64,000 nt of DNA, taken from Nothophaeocryptopus gaeumannii (taxonomy: Eukaryota > Ascomycota > Dothideomycetes > Mycosphaerellales > Mycosphaerellaceae). Below are positions 31,755 to 42,139 of this stretch, in pieces. The stretch's first letter is position 1. Every line of letters starts with the position of its first letter. The stretch covers positions 1,364,001-1,428,000 of the forward strand of contig JASISA010000010.1 of assembly GCA_031771865.1 (NCBI GenBank), given 5' to 3'. The notes under the pieces were generated by a model, which saw only the letters and a list, made by a program, of their open reading frames with translations, searched no databases and was not told the origin of the DNA. The position numbers and the translations under genes are program-made.

Positions 31755-34700
31755 CTACCATGGGTTACCGCCTGGTATCGTTCGAGGCGTGTCCCAAGAT
31801 GCGTTCGAAACTTCTGTGACCGTGCCGCTCTGTATATCGGGGCCGTCTTTCGTCAAGAACTTGGGGTCTACATCCTCCATGTTAGCGTCGTTGACAGGTA
31901 CTGGTGCTTGATCCGCGCCGTTCGCCATTTGCTGATCCTCAACTTGAGGCCAATGGGTCGGCTCTGGAGTGGGTAGCTTCTCTGGCGCTCGACAAACGGC
32001 CTGTATGATGTCGAGCTTGTGGTTGTCTTTGACATACACAGCGTAGGTCGGCGTGCCGTGGCCCCACGTGTTGGCTTGAAGGATCTCATCGAGCTTCGAG
32101 AATTCTTCTACTCGCTCATCGTTATAGCTGCGCCAAATGTCTTTCTCGAAGTCGTAAATGTAGATCCAGTAGTGGCCATGCCCGAAGCTACCTCGATGGA
32201 AGAAGACGGCCGCGAGCCGGTACTTCAGATCTTTCATCTCCGTGAACTGGCCCTTGAGTCTCTCCTCAAGCTTGACAATCTCCGCTTCCAGTGCCCTCAT
32301 GCGCTCGGTCTGCTGCGAAGCATCACTAACAAGGAGGGAAGACAGCTCAAGGCTGTCAACGTCCAGACCGTCCATCTCGATTTCTCGGAGGTCGTCCTCG
32401 ATACTGGGCAGCCTGTTCAGGTACTTGGCTGTCTCTGCGATTGCACTTGGGCCATCAAGATCTGCAGAGGTCGTTGACAATGCCTTCTGTTCCTTCCTCA
32501 GCGCGTGCAGTTGCTTGCGCCAGCCCCAGCATGCCTTACGCTTGGGAAGGACTTCGGGATTCAAGCTTTCGGCGTATCTGTCGAGGTAAAGCTCGTCTTC
32601 AAGCTTGACGCTGGCCTCGGACTTGTATGCGCCGCGTGACGCCTCGTAGCCAATACGTGGAATGCTGACTTGCAGGAGGGGCGGCATCTGCTGCAATGTT
32701 TTGTACGTCTCCACGTGAGAGCCTTCGGAAGCGGAGACAGTCTGAAGGTCAAAAACCGCGTCCAAGACGGAGTAGATGTCCGTAGGCTCGGACGGGACAT
32801 TGGTCGTGATGCTCGTGTCCAGCGCCGGCGTCTTTTTGCCTTCCACTCCGTCTTTCACCAGCGTTTCTTCAAGGCCTATCTTGAACAAGTCGCGCAGCTC
32901 ATCCTCCTGCTCACCAGTACTATCTCTACCCTTTGGCTCCATTCCAGCTCGCAGTCTGAACATGATTGCATCGTGAACCTCAGTGACGTCTTGCTGTTGT
33001 CTGGCTTTCTCTTGTGCTTGCTCAAGAGCCTGTTCTCTGGTTGTTGAGAATCGACGAGGCGGGAGAGGCGGCGCTCCAACAGGCTGGGGTTTGACATCAC
33101 ACCCAGGAGATGCCGGGGGTGTAGGTGGCATGTCGCCGTTTTGCATGGTCGTGTCATTGTCATCTCCTTGAAGAGTGACACTGCTGGCATCGGACTGCTG
33201 CTTATCGGATCCAGCTGGGGTGACAGGGTCCTTCGTTTCTGAGGTCTTCTCCTCCACTGCATGTTCGGCACCGTTGACTTGTGCAGCCTGGAGTTCATGT
33301 GCACTTGGCGCCAACAATCTATAATCCTTTGGATCCAGAAATGCTCGACAGACAAGGTTCTCCTCCGGCTTGACGTGTTCGCTTGGCTTATTAATCATGC
33401 GCTCGAACAGGTGCTTGAGATCTTTGGCGAATTGTTGGCCACCCTCAATTTCGACCTTTGAGATGATGCGCTGGCCGACACGTTCCGTCTTCTCGCCATG
33501 CGTCGCCAGGTCCAATTCATGCTTGTCGTAATTAAGAACAATGTCGCGGAGTGGCTTGATCGAGAAGTAGTACTGAAGAATGCTGTTGAGATAGCAGGTA
33601 TTGCCATGCGAGGTGAGTCCCACCGGCCAGGTCTCTGGTGAGCGTGTTACGCCTGCTGTGCCAGCCAATGCCTGCTGAATCGTAGTGATGGCTTTTTCTG
33701 TGTTGTCCCCAGGGCGCTCGGTGCGAGCATTCTCGAAGAGCACAGGAAAGATGGTAGGGTCCACCTTTTCGAGAGGTTCTTCGATGTTGAATAGTCGGAG
33801 TGCCTCATCGACAGTCATTTGGTAACCTTCTGTGCTGCCGGTGGCGAGCCAGTTGTTAAGAGCATTACTTTTTCTTTCACGAGCGATGATAGAGATAGCC
33901 TTTTCCGTCAGCTCCTTGTTCTCCTCTATCTTGATTGAAGCCAAGGCGAGCAGAGAGTCGTCCGGGAAGTTTCTGTCGGCGCCATTGCCCAGCCAGCCCA
34001 ATGCATCCTCGTAGGTTTCCAGCATCTGCTTCGATGCACCAATGAGCCGCTGACTGCCTCTAGAAACACCGATCTTGTACAACGCTTGACGCGTCTCTTC
34101 GACAGCAGTCGGACCAAGATTCGGCAATCTGGAATGGAAGATGTTGAGGATGCGTTCGTCGTTGGCGGTGGCCTGCTCGTCCGGGCCAATGTTGAGGTAG
34201 CGGTACGCGGCAGTCAGATCGCGTCTGCTGACTTGATCTTGAGATTCAAGCATAGTGACCTTCATCTGCAGGTCTTCCGTGCCACGAGCTTCTGTTATGA
34301 CCTGCAGGCACTCAAGGTAGTATGCTCGGTTTTCGAGATCGCAGAGGCACTGGCGGTCGTAGGCAAATGCAACAAGCACGTCTGCGGAATCCGGTTGAAG
34401 ACCGAGCGATGCAAAGTATCTGTTTGCTGTAGTCAGTCCACTGTTGAGCTTGGAAGAATTCTCGGAGAAACAAACGGAAGCTGTTCGTTATTTACGGGCT
34501 GTCGCCTCAGGGAAGCCTGCCGCGAATCTGCGGCTTAGCGTTAGTGTGCATCTTGTGAAAACAAAGCATGTTGCACTCACAGTCCTGGGCACCCAGTGTA
34601 CGCTCCACATCGCGCTCAGCAGACGACCACATTTCAGTTGCTACTGGGTTCGGCAAGCCTTGCTGACTGGCCGTGTTCCATATGAGCGCACCGAGCTCGA

Positions 34701-35599
34701 ACTCCACATCCTCCAGCAACTCGCGCTGGCTACCGCCGTCTGCATGTAGCCGGTCCCTGACTTCAGGAGGGTTGGGTAAGTTCCACATTTCGTCCATATC
34801 ATCACCAGTCTCTTCCTTTACAGACGTTAGCATTGCCCAACGCCATGATCACCGAGATTCGACCTACAGCGTGCGTGAAACCCAAGTTCTTAAGAATTGC
34901 CTCGCAATCCCGACCTTTGAACCCGAATGCCTCCCCAAAGCGTTTGTTGTTCGCCGGAAACGACCTCTTGTCATGCTGCGCATTGAGCGAGTCCTTGACA
35001 TATCTCCGTAGTCTTGTCAGAGGCTCAGTTGGCGTTGCCTGCCGCAGACCTTCTCTGTTTGGCTCAGCCTGCACCATGGCCTCATATCGCCGCTTTAGAA
35101 GCTCGGTGTTGACAAGAAGGTTTACATTATCCTGGTCCATCCGCTTCATTCGATATGTGATACGCAGTTGCGCTCCACACTGGGGCGCAGAGCAGCTCCA
35201 TGCATACCGAAGTCGTTCTGCCCCTTGCTCATCTTGCTCTTTCACTCTACGAAAGTGATGCAACGGGGATTCGGAGTTCGGGCATGGGTTTGTTGCATAC
35301 GCGAAGTTGATATGGATATCGGCATGAATCCTGCACTTCCTGCATACCACAGCTACCTTGTACTCTGCTCCGCCGTCGGGTCTGAGATCCAGCGGCGGCG
35401 TAAAGCTCTGTTTGGCCTTTGTGGTGTACTCATGTTTGCAGCTGCCTATTCGCGGCCCAATCTGCTGGCCTTCACTAACCGGCGGGGTATGGTCTGCTAG
35501 GTAGTTGGAATTCCGGTCGCAATTGAGCGGATCGAAGTGCAAGAAGTCGTTCACAAGCTTCGGGGACGTCTTGCCTGGACCGCTGCCCGAGTGGGACAT
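31755..35599 (-). CDS. UBP2: Ubp2-type ubiquitin carboxyl-terminal hydrolase
   Basis: Cysteine deubiquitinase; yeast Ubp2 trims K63 chains and works with the Rsp5 ligase. Four exons: 34868-35599, 34577-34815, 34496-34527 (32 nt) and 31755-34426; introns 52, 49 and 69 nt; 1224 aa, close to the yeast length. Exon 3 restores the conserved FAAGFPEATA and joins to NRYFASLGLQPDSADVLVAF. The catalytic Cys box is GLTSHGNTCYLNS (Cys about 612), and the His box is FGHGHYWIYIYD near residue 1100. A split USP domain with a long low-complexity insertion (about 730-880) is normal for Ubp2. The N-terminal CxxC pairs (VVCRKCRIH, CSAPQCG) match the Ubp2 zinc-like region. The donor of exon 2 (gtgcaa, 34576) is chosen by frame over the nearby gtgagt. 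Confidence 0.88.
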
Positions 35600-36363
35600 G
35601 TCTTTGAATCGTGAAGTCGTGTTCTCGTTGTATGCTCGGTTGTATGCTCGTTTCGTCGTTTGTCTACAGCGCTCGGAGGAGGATACTGATGGGGAGTGAA
35701 GAGGTAGAACTATGCGGTCCGCGTTATGGAGAAAATGTCAGTCGAGAAACGACCAAGGCCCCAGGAAAAGCATGCGACTGTTGTTCTTGGTCAGATGCGT
35801 GTAAAGTACGTAGTGGGCTCGTGCCTGCCAAACTACGCCACGAAATCGTGGCGTTCTCCCTAGACTCCTCTACAGCCTTCCGTAGAACTTGCGCTTCATT
35901 TGCCGCTGAACTGCTTTCTCGTTCGAGTCTCGCCTCTCATCAACAATACTCCCGTGAGCGAGGCGTCGAGCAGCATCTTCCACAGAAAGACGGCACACGC
36001 CGATCAGGTACGGCATATGCGAGCCGTTACTCTTCAGCGTAGCCGTACTGGAAGCGGCCAATTCAGAGACCGACACGTTGCTCGAGCGTAGCGCCGCCCT
36101 CGTCTCATCAGCACCAAAACCTGTCTGCACTCCAAGCTAACAAGGAGTTCTTGTGAGGAGCTCTCACCCTATTGTTGACACTTACTAGGAAACTCATCGA
36201 GCTGCGGGTTTGCTCGAGGCTCGCTGAAAGTTCACACAACCTCTTCTTGAAAGCCAGCTGTCGCCTGAGCCTTTCTGCACCCCTCGGCACCAACCTCGAG
36301 TCACTGGTTTGTATGTGTATCTCATAGTACTCCCGTCAACATCTACATCAAATTCGCTCGGAA
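35600..36363. promoter_or_regulatory. Divergent upstream region UBP2 / F-box-like gene
   Basis: 764 bp between divergent starts. Open frames on both strands (for example 35870-36130 minus) have no domain and overlap each other, so I do not call a gene. Confidence 0.4.
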
Positions 36364-37807
36364 ATGCCGACTACGATGCTCGACCTCCCTCGGGAGCTGT
36401 ACTTGCAGTGTTGCGCATATCTCAACCCGCTCGACCTAGCTCGACTGGCGCGAGCGAAGAAGGATCATTACCTTGCGGCACAAGAGCCTCTCTATGGTAT
36501 GCAGGCTATTCCTAGTCGCTCCTTGCGGCAGCCACTGACCTCCTTGCAGCACGAGTTCGGATAACCTCCCATGAGAAGTTGGTCGTCTTGGTCCGCACTC
36601 TTACTCGCCCACCCATCGTCTCCCGTCTCAGCCCAAAGCAGCGTGCTCGCTGGTTCAAGCTCAGTGATGCACAGCTACGAGAACGCAACATTCGACTACT
36701 CGACATCATTCTGGACGCGCGTCTGAAGTCGAGAAGCCATGTTACGGGTGCCGACTTCGCTCGATGCATCGGCGCTATCTCTAGGGTCTGCGACGTGAAG
36801 ATCAGCCTGGAATTTCGGGGATGGTGGAGTACGCTACTTCCGCAGCTTCAGACTGTCTCTCTACCAGATGTGCGAAAGCTCACCATCTACCTTGGACATC
36901 CCTCGCCCAACGCCGATCGGAGGCCGCGGGGGGTGTCGGAATTGAACTTATGGGAGCTCTGCTTCGACGGTGCCACTTTTCCCGATTTACAAGACATTCA
37001 CCTTAACACACCTACGAATCTCCAAATATCCTGCCTGACACCTTGGACGCCGCTGCGTCTCTGAGCTACAATACGTATGGCCAGGTTGGTGGCCGCGAGT
37101 ACATGCCTTTCTACGGCTTGAAGAAGATGGCTAGCATCAAGCTTCACTATAATGACCTACTAACGGCCCCGGTCCTGGACTCGCTTTTTGGTTCGAGCAT
37201 CATTCCCAGCCGCCTGACCAGACTGGAGATCGCCAACTGTCCATCTTTGACTCAACTCAACTCGCTTGTCTCATTGGCGGTTCTCCTGCAGCGCGGCTTG
37301 TCGTTCTTGCAACATCTGAAGCTTCATTTGCAGAAGATCGGCCATGCTTTCTACGATACTAACGAGATGCGCTACATTGCGGAGATCAACGAGCATCCTG
37401 AGCATCACCTCTGCAACATCGTTCGCGAGCTCGGCAACAAGATTCCGAGCTTAGATTTGGCTCTGCCTTTCGCTTGCAAGAGCATCTTTCAGCCGGCGCC
37501 AAACATACCTCGACGTAATCCAGCTGAGATTGACTTCCCAGGCATTCCTCGCGACCCTATGCATACTTTGCCACAAAGACTTCTCGCGAAGGGCTACAAG
37601 GTCCGCCAATTGATCGTGTGGGACAGCGTGTGTAGGAACGGCCACGACTGGGACGAGATGAGAGACTTGCTCTGCCAGCAAAATGACGGAGTCAGCTGGC
37701 AGCTCTCGGGTCAAGGCCTTTCGACCTGGCATGTGTCTGACTGTCTCCCGTTCAATTACGGATGGGACGAAACGGTGAAGCGACTTCTGGAAGAAGAAGA
37801 GCGGTAG
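36364..37807 (+). pseudogene. F-box-like/LRR-type protein with apparent frameshift
   Basis: Exon 1 (36364-36496) encodes an F-box-like start, LDLPRELYLQCCAYLNPLDL; a 53-nt intron (gtatgc...tgcag) leads to 36550, which reads ARVRITSHEKLVVLVRTL and on through RKLTIYLGHPSP and ATFPDLQDIHLNTPTNL. That frame stops at 37063, while coding sequence resumes from about 37003 in another frame: PDTLDAAASLSYN, YGLKKMASIKLHYNDLL, RLTRLEIANCPSLTQLN, up to 37807. No GT-AG intron connects the two in phase without deleting leucine-rich-like sequence, so a one-base indel near 37005-37060 is the simplest reading. With it corrected the protein would have about 460 residues and act as a substrate adaptor of an SCF ubiquitin ligase. 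It may be a sequencing error rather than a true pseudogene. Confidence 0.6.
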
Positions 37808-38359
37808 GTGAACTGTGGCCATTCTCTGGACTCGTAGCGGCCAAGTTTGAGACAGCGGCGAGTCAGCCGCATCATACACAGTTTGGTTGCGCGGAAAATC
37901 TGGGCAGCGAGACACGACGCTTGGAAACGAGCGTGATTGGATATCTGCAGGAATGCAGAACCGGTGAAGGTCCCATCAGACGGCAGACTGCAGAAAGATG
38001 CGTTGGCATGCAGATACCCTGGGAATTGGAAGCGCTCCAGGCTACAAAACGAATGAACGTAGGGTGGATGTGGAGAAGAAAGAGCTGTGTATTGTGACTT
38101 CGCGTCAGAGTCGCGTTGACCAGGCAAGTGCAGATCAGTAGCTCCTTCCAAGCTTGCCACTAGGCAGCATCGGCAGCTTCCGGCTTTCATGTGTGACGAC
38201 CAACAACGCGTACATAAAACAACTTCTCGTGCCAACTTCTCTGGAACTTGTAAACAACAGCTTCTTCGTTTGACACAGAACAGCAATAGCCTCTTCTCTT
38301 CAAGCACACAAATATTTACAATACACAGACAACCTTCCAGCGCACACGACATACTCAAG
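37808..38359. other. Intergenic, promoter of the KGG-repeat gene
   Basis: 552 bp between two plus-strand genes. The 3' part (about 38260-38359) is pyrimidine/CA-rich and looks like a leader of a strongly expressed gene. Nothing coding. Confidence 0.45.
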
Positions 38360-38889
38360 ATGTCTTCCACCACCAACCCAAACCCAGGCAACTTCGCCAA
38401 CCGCCCAACGGAAGAAGTCAAGGCTATCGCGTCCTTGGGTGGCAAGGCCGCTCATGCTGCTCACGATGACAAGGAGGTATGCCCACCTACACCTCTCCAT
38501 CCCGCCCCTCTCGCCCGTTTCACTACCCTCAAAAATTGACCTTGCCCTTCTTCCAGAACCACCCAGGAGGCCGCAACCCAGATGGAACATTTGTCAAGGG
38601 TTCTTCGGCGGCGGCTGAGGCGGGACATATCGGTGGCCTTCACGCAGCGGGCAAGACGGTTGAGCCTGCACCGGATCATCATCTTCCAGGTCGCGACGCA
38701 GACGGCAAATTCGTCAAGGGTTCTTCAGCGGCGGCTGAGGCAGGACATATCGGCGGTCTGCACGCCGCTGGAAAGTTAGATGAGGGCGAGGCTGGTAGGA
38801 ACGCTGATGGGACGTTTAAAAAGGGATCCGAGGAGGCTAAGGAGGCGGGACATCTGGGTGGACTACACGCTGCTAGGAAGGAGGAGTAG
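38360..38889 (+). CDS. KGG-repeat stress/conidiation protein (Con-10-like)
   Basis: Small hydrophilic protein of 149 aa in two exons, 38360-38476 and 38557-38889, with an 80-nt intron (gtatgc...tccag). It contains the KGG (stress-induced) motif: an N-terminal LGGKAAHAA, then three repeats of the form GR(N/D)xDGxFxKGSxxAxEAGHxGGLHAA. Proteins of this type include bacterial GsiB and fungal conidiation protein Con-10. They are Gly/Ala/Glu/Lys-rich, intrinsically disordered, and induced by desiccation, starvation or sporulation. Function is presumed protective. The repeats are nearly identical at DNA level in units 1 and 2, suggesting recent duplication. Confidence 0.88.
38570..38880. repeat. Three tandem KGG coding repeats
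   Basis: The block AAGGGTTCTTCGGCGGCGGC... near 38596 recurs almost unchanged near 38717 and, diverged, near 38821. The unit is about 110-120 bp and preserves the reading frame. Confidence 0.75.
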
Positions 38890-39079
38890 AGCGTGAACGG
38901 CGAGGGCATGGGTGTACTGAGACGATTCGATGAAGCGATGCGAAATGGCTTAACGACAGTGATGAACCTGCACGAGAACTGCAGTGACGGAAGTTAACGA
39001 CGACAGCTGCTGATGAAGAGACGTTCGTTGATTGTTCATCGAAATGAAAAGCTTCACGGTAGCGACTTGCTATCCTCGC

Positions 39080-41583
39080 TCAGCTCGAAATCTCCACCCT
39101 CAATTTCAAAATCTGCCTTGCCTCCCCCTCCGTCAGCGTCTCCAATCCCAGTTGCTCCAGGGCGTGCCTCGCGCTCTCATTGTCAATGAACACCATGCGC
39201 TCAACTTGGAACAGACTCAGACCCTGTTTCGCGTCCGAGCCACCTGCTTCACCATCGACCTCCTCCCACGCCATATCCTCATCCTCACCAGCACTACTAG
39301 GCTGTTCCCTCGCAATCTCGCCTTTGACCGGAAGACCAACCAACGTAACCCCCTCAAGCAACTTCCTCATCCCCGCCTGCGCCTGCCCACTCCCAGTAAA
39401 CCGATCCATCGTAGCACATATCCCACGCATATCAGCCGTCAATTGCGTAGCCCCCGCCGTCGAGAAGGATTTGTTACTCGAGAAGGAATAACTCCAGACA
39501 TACTGTTCAATAGCATGACAGACTTGTCGTCCGACTTTTCGAAGAGGAGCTTTGCCGAGCGCTTTGCGGAGGAAGGTGAAGTACTGGGTTAGCATGGCGA
39601 GCAGGGGGTCTAGTTCGGCGGAGACGGAGCCGCCCGCCACTGAGGCGGATAGTGAGGCCCAGGTGTTGATCGCTTTGTACGGTCTGAGGGATTGTTCGAT
39701 GTCGTAGCGTAAAGTTTCGATCAGGAAGTTCTCGCTGCGTATGCGAAGGCGGTGGTAGGCTTCTGCCGTGGCATCGAAGAGGGCACCTTGAAGGCCACCG
39801 TCGTCTGCGGTTCCTAGAGCTGAGCTGGTTTTTTGTTGGATGTCTTGCCAGGTGCTACCCAGTTTCCCTGAGTCGGCGTTTGGGTTCTTGGAGCGATAGT
39901 CCAATTCTGCCCATAGTTCGAGGAAGAAAACGTCGTCGCTCCAATCCCGCATGGCGCGTTCAAGGTAGTCTGCAGAGCCAAGGATTCTACAAATTCGTTC
40001 GATGCCGCTGATGCCTTGGTATTGTTTGAGCTCGTCTCTGGATTGTCCAGTGACTACGCGACCGATCGTGGTGGTGTATTTGGAGTATGCGTCAATGGCG
40101 TTCTGTAAGCGACCGTGAAAAGTGTCGAAAACGCTGATTTGAATTTCGAGCAGGAAGCGCATCCGCTGGTTGAAACTCGCGAGGTATCGGTATCGTTCGG
40201 TAATCGTTTCCAGAAGGTCGTTGAGTCGGACCGCCATTTTGCTCGGCTTCGTTTCATCACTTTCTACGGAGTCGTAGTCGAGCTGGCCAGCGTCGGACGC
40301 CTCAATGATAGTTCGGTACCGAGACAGCGCGAACTCCCGCTCCGCGGCCAACCATTGTTCGAAGTAGCCGCAAGTATCCAGGAGGTAGTAAGACAGGCCT
40401 CGCCAGTTTGCAGATGGCGAGCTTGGTGCGTATGAGTATGAGTCTTTTAGTGTTTTATCGAACTGGATGATCTCCTGGACAAGGTGGCTGAGCAGAGAAG
40501 GCTGGCCGGACACTTGGCTCGCCACCTTCGACAGCTTGTCCTTGACCATTGGAAGGAGAGCTGCAATGAATGCTGAAGTCGCGTCGATATACGCCGGAGT
40601 AAAAGCAATGTCTGAGCGACGGAAGTGCTGGAGCAGGTGAGGCTGCAGGTTGTCTTGAACGAAGTCTGAGAAGTTTGCGATGAGATCAGTGATATGGTTG
40701 AGGAAATACTCCGGCTTATCCAGCCTGTTGGTCGGCTTGTTCCCCGTGAAGTGGTATAGGAAGCGTTGATACAGTGGATGCACCAAAACCTCTACCGGTA
40801 GAAGAGGTTGAGGATCAGTCTTGGTGTCGATTACCAAGTTGTTTTCTTGTGCTTCCAGATCCCGCTTCTGCAAGTCAAGCAGTCTTCCGATGTTGGTTGC
40901 CCACTCCGATTCCAGGGAAAGAGGAACGCTATGAGTAGATTTCGGCCAGTTCATTTTCTTCAGCGTCTTGTCCAGGTTCTCCGAGAAAGCAGCTTGGATA
41001 GTCCGTCGCAGGTCGTGCACATTGGCAACGATATGATCCAGCAAGTGCGGAGCTGCTCCTTCCGCTGCCACTTGGAGCGGCCTCAGGCTGACAACTAGCT
41101 GCTGTAGCCGCTGGTATGGTACAAGCGCGGCATCATCGTCTTTGCCCAGCTGCGATATGGACTCCGTCTTCAGGGTGTCAACCTCTTTCAGTAGCTCCAC
41201 GTATCCCGCAGCTACGTCCAGCTTCCGTAGCCTGTCCATGCTTGCCTCAAATTTCTGTACAGCATCGTCGCTAGTATCTGATTGTGTTATAATCAGCAGT
41301 CTGCGGTCGATGTCCTCTTGCTCTTTCGAGAAGTCAAGTGCCTTGCGCTTGACGCTATCAAGGTGCGTTTGAGTCCCGGTCTTCGCCTCGTCGTGGTCTC
41401 GTCGCGCTTCTTCGAGCTATGAGAATCAGCATACACTTCAAGTCTAGTATGCGCAAAGACACCAACCTGTCTCCTCAGTAGATGGTGCTGTTCCTTGACG
41501 TTGGCAAGCAGGGAATCCAGAGACTCGAGGTCTGCTGCCGACTGCAGTTTGTCGTCCAGATAGTCCTGCACTCGGGTCTCCAT
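39080..41583 (-). CDS. TIP20: RINT-1/TIP20-family vesicle tethering protein
   Basis: Subunit of the Dsl1/NRZ tether that captures COPI vesicles at the ER. Two exons, 41467-41583 and 39080-41416, intron 50 nt (gttggt...catag); 817 aa, a normal size. The N-terminus (METRVQDYLDDKLQSAADLE, DSLLANVKEQHHLLRRQ) is coiled-coil, followed by helical repeats. The RINT1/TIP1 domain is seen in LLPVEVLVHPLYQRFLYHF, KPEYFLNHITDLIANFSDFV, GYFEQWLAAEREFALSRYR and FDATAEAYHRLRIRSENFLIE-type sequence. The C-terminal acidic DEDMAWEEVDGEAGG precedes a terminal helix. No signal or membrane segment, consistent with a peripheral ER protein. It is divergent from the RNA-dependent RNA polymerase gene. Confidence 0.9.
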
Positions 41584-42139
41584 TTTCTCCACAGTCTCTG
41601 TTGTCCTATGTACAATTTCTTAACGCCATGCAGTGCTCTTGTTCGGTTCGTGCCTGACGACCTTGACGTCGCCGTCTGAAAGTTGGTGTGAAGGAGCAGC
41701 TGGCCATTGATTGGCTGATCAAGCGAGGAGTCTGAGCGCATCTGCAGACGACACGTCGGTTTCTGTCGAACGCGTCTTCACACCTGTCCATCCCGCGCCT
41801 GTGCAACGTGAACAGCAACGTGAACAGCGTCGGCGGGTCACATGAGTTGAAATATTCTCGTCTTCGGTGTAGGTTCGGCTGTCGGCCAAGGAGTCGCTTG
41901 ACTGGCGCTGCTGCCTGAACCGACTGTCGCTCTCACAGCTCAAACATTTCTTGACCTTTGTTGCTGACAAGACAAACGGCGCCCTCTCGACGCGCCAAAC
42001 CCGTTTGCTTGGCGGAGCTTCGACTGACTTACATTCCGCCTCCAGAACACCCTCCGCTGACCACACGCCAACGAAGGTGAGAAGCGTTTCCGACTATCTG
42101 ACCATCTAGGACGAGGACCGAACTCGGACTTCGCCCGCC
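41584..42139. promoter_or_regulatory. Divergent promoter region TIP20 / RNA-dependent RNA polymerase
   Basis: 556 bp between the two start codons. A single ATTGG (inverse CCAAT) lies near 41709. No open frame looks coding. Confidence 0.5.

Noticed and set aside
35870..36130. Small open frame upstream of UBP2
   Set aside because: Composition looks random and it overlaps other open frames; no domain or conserved start.
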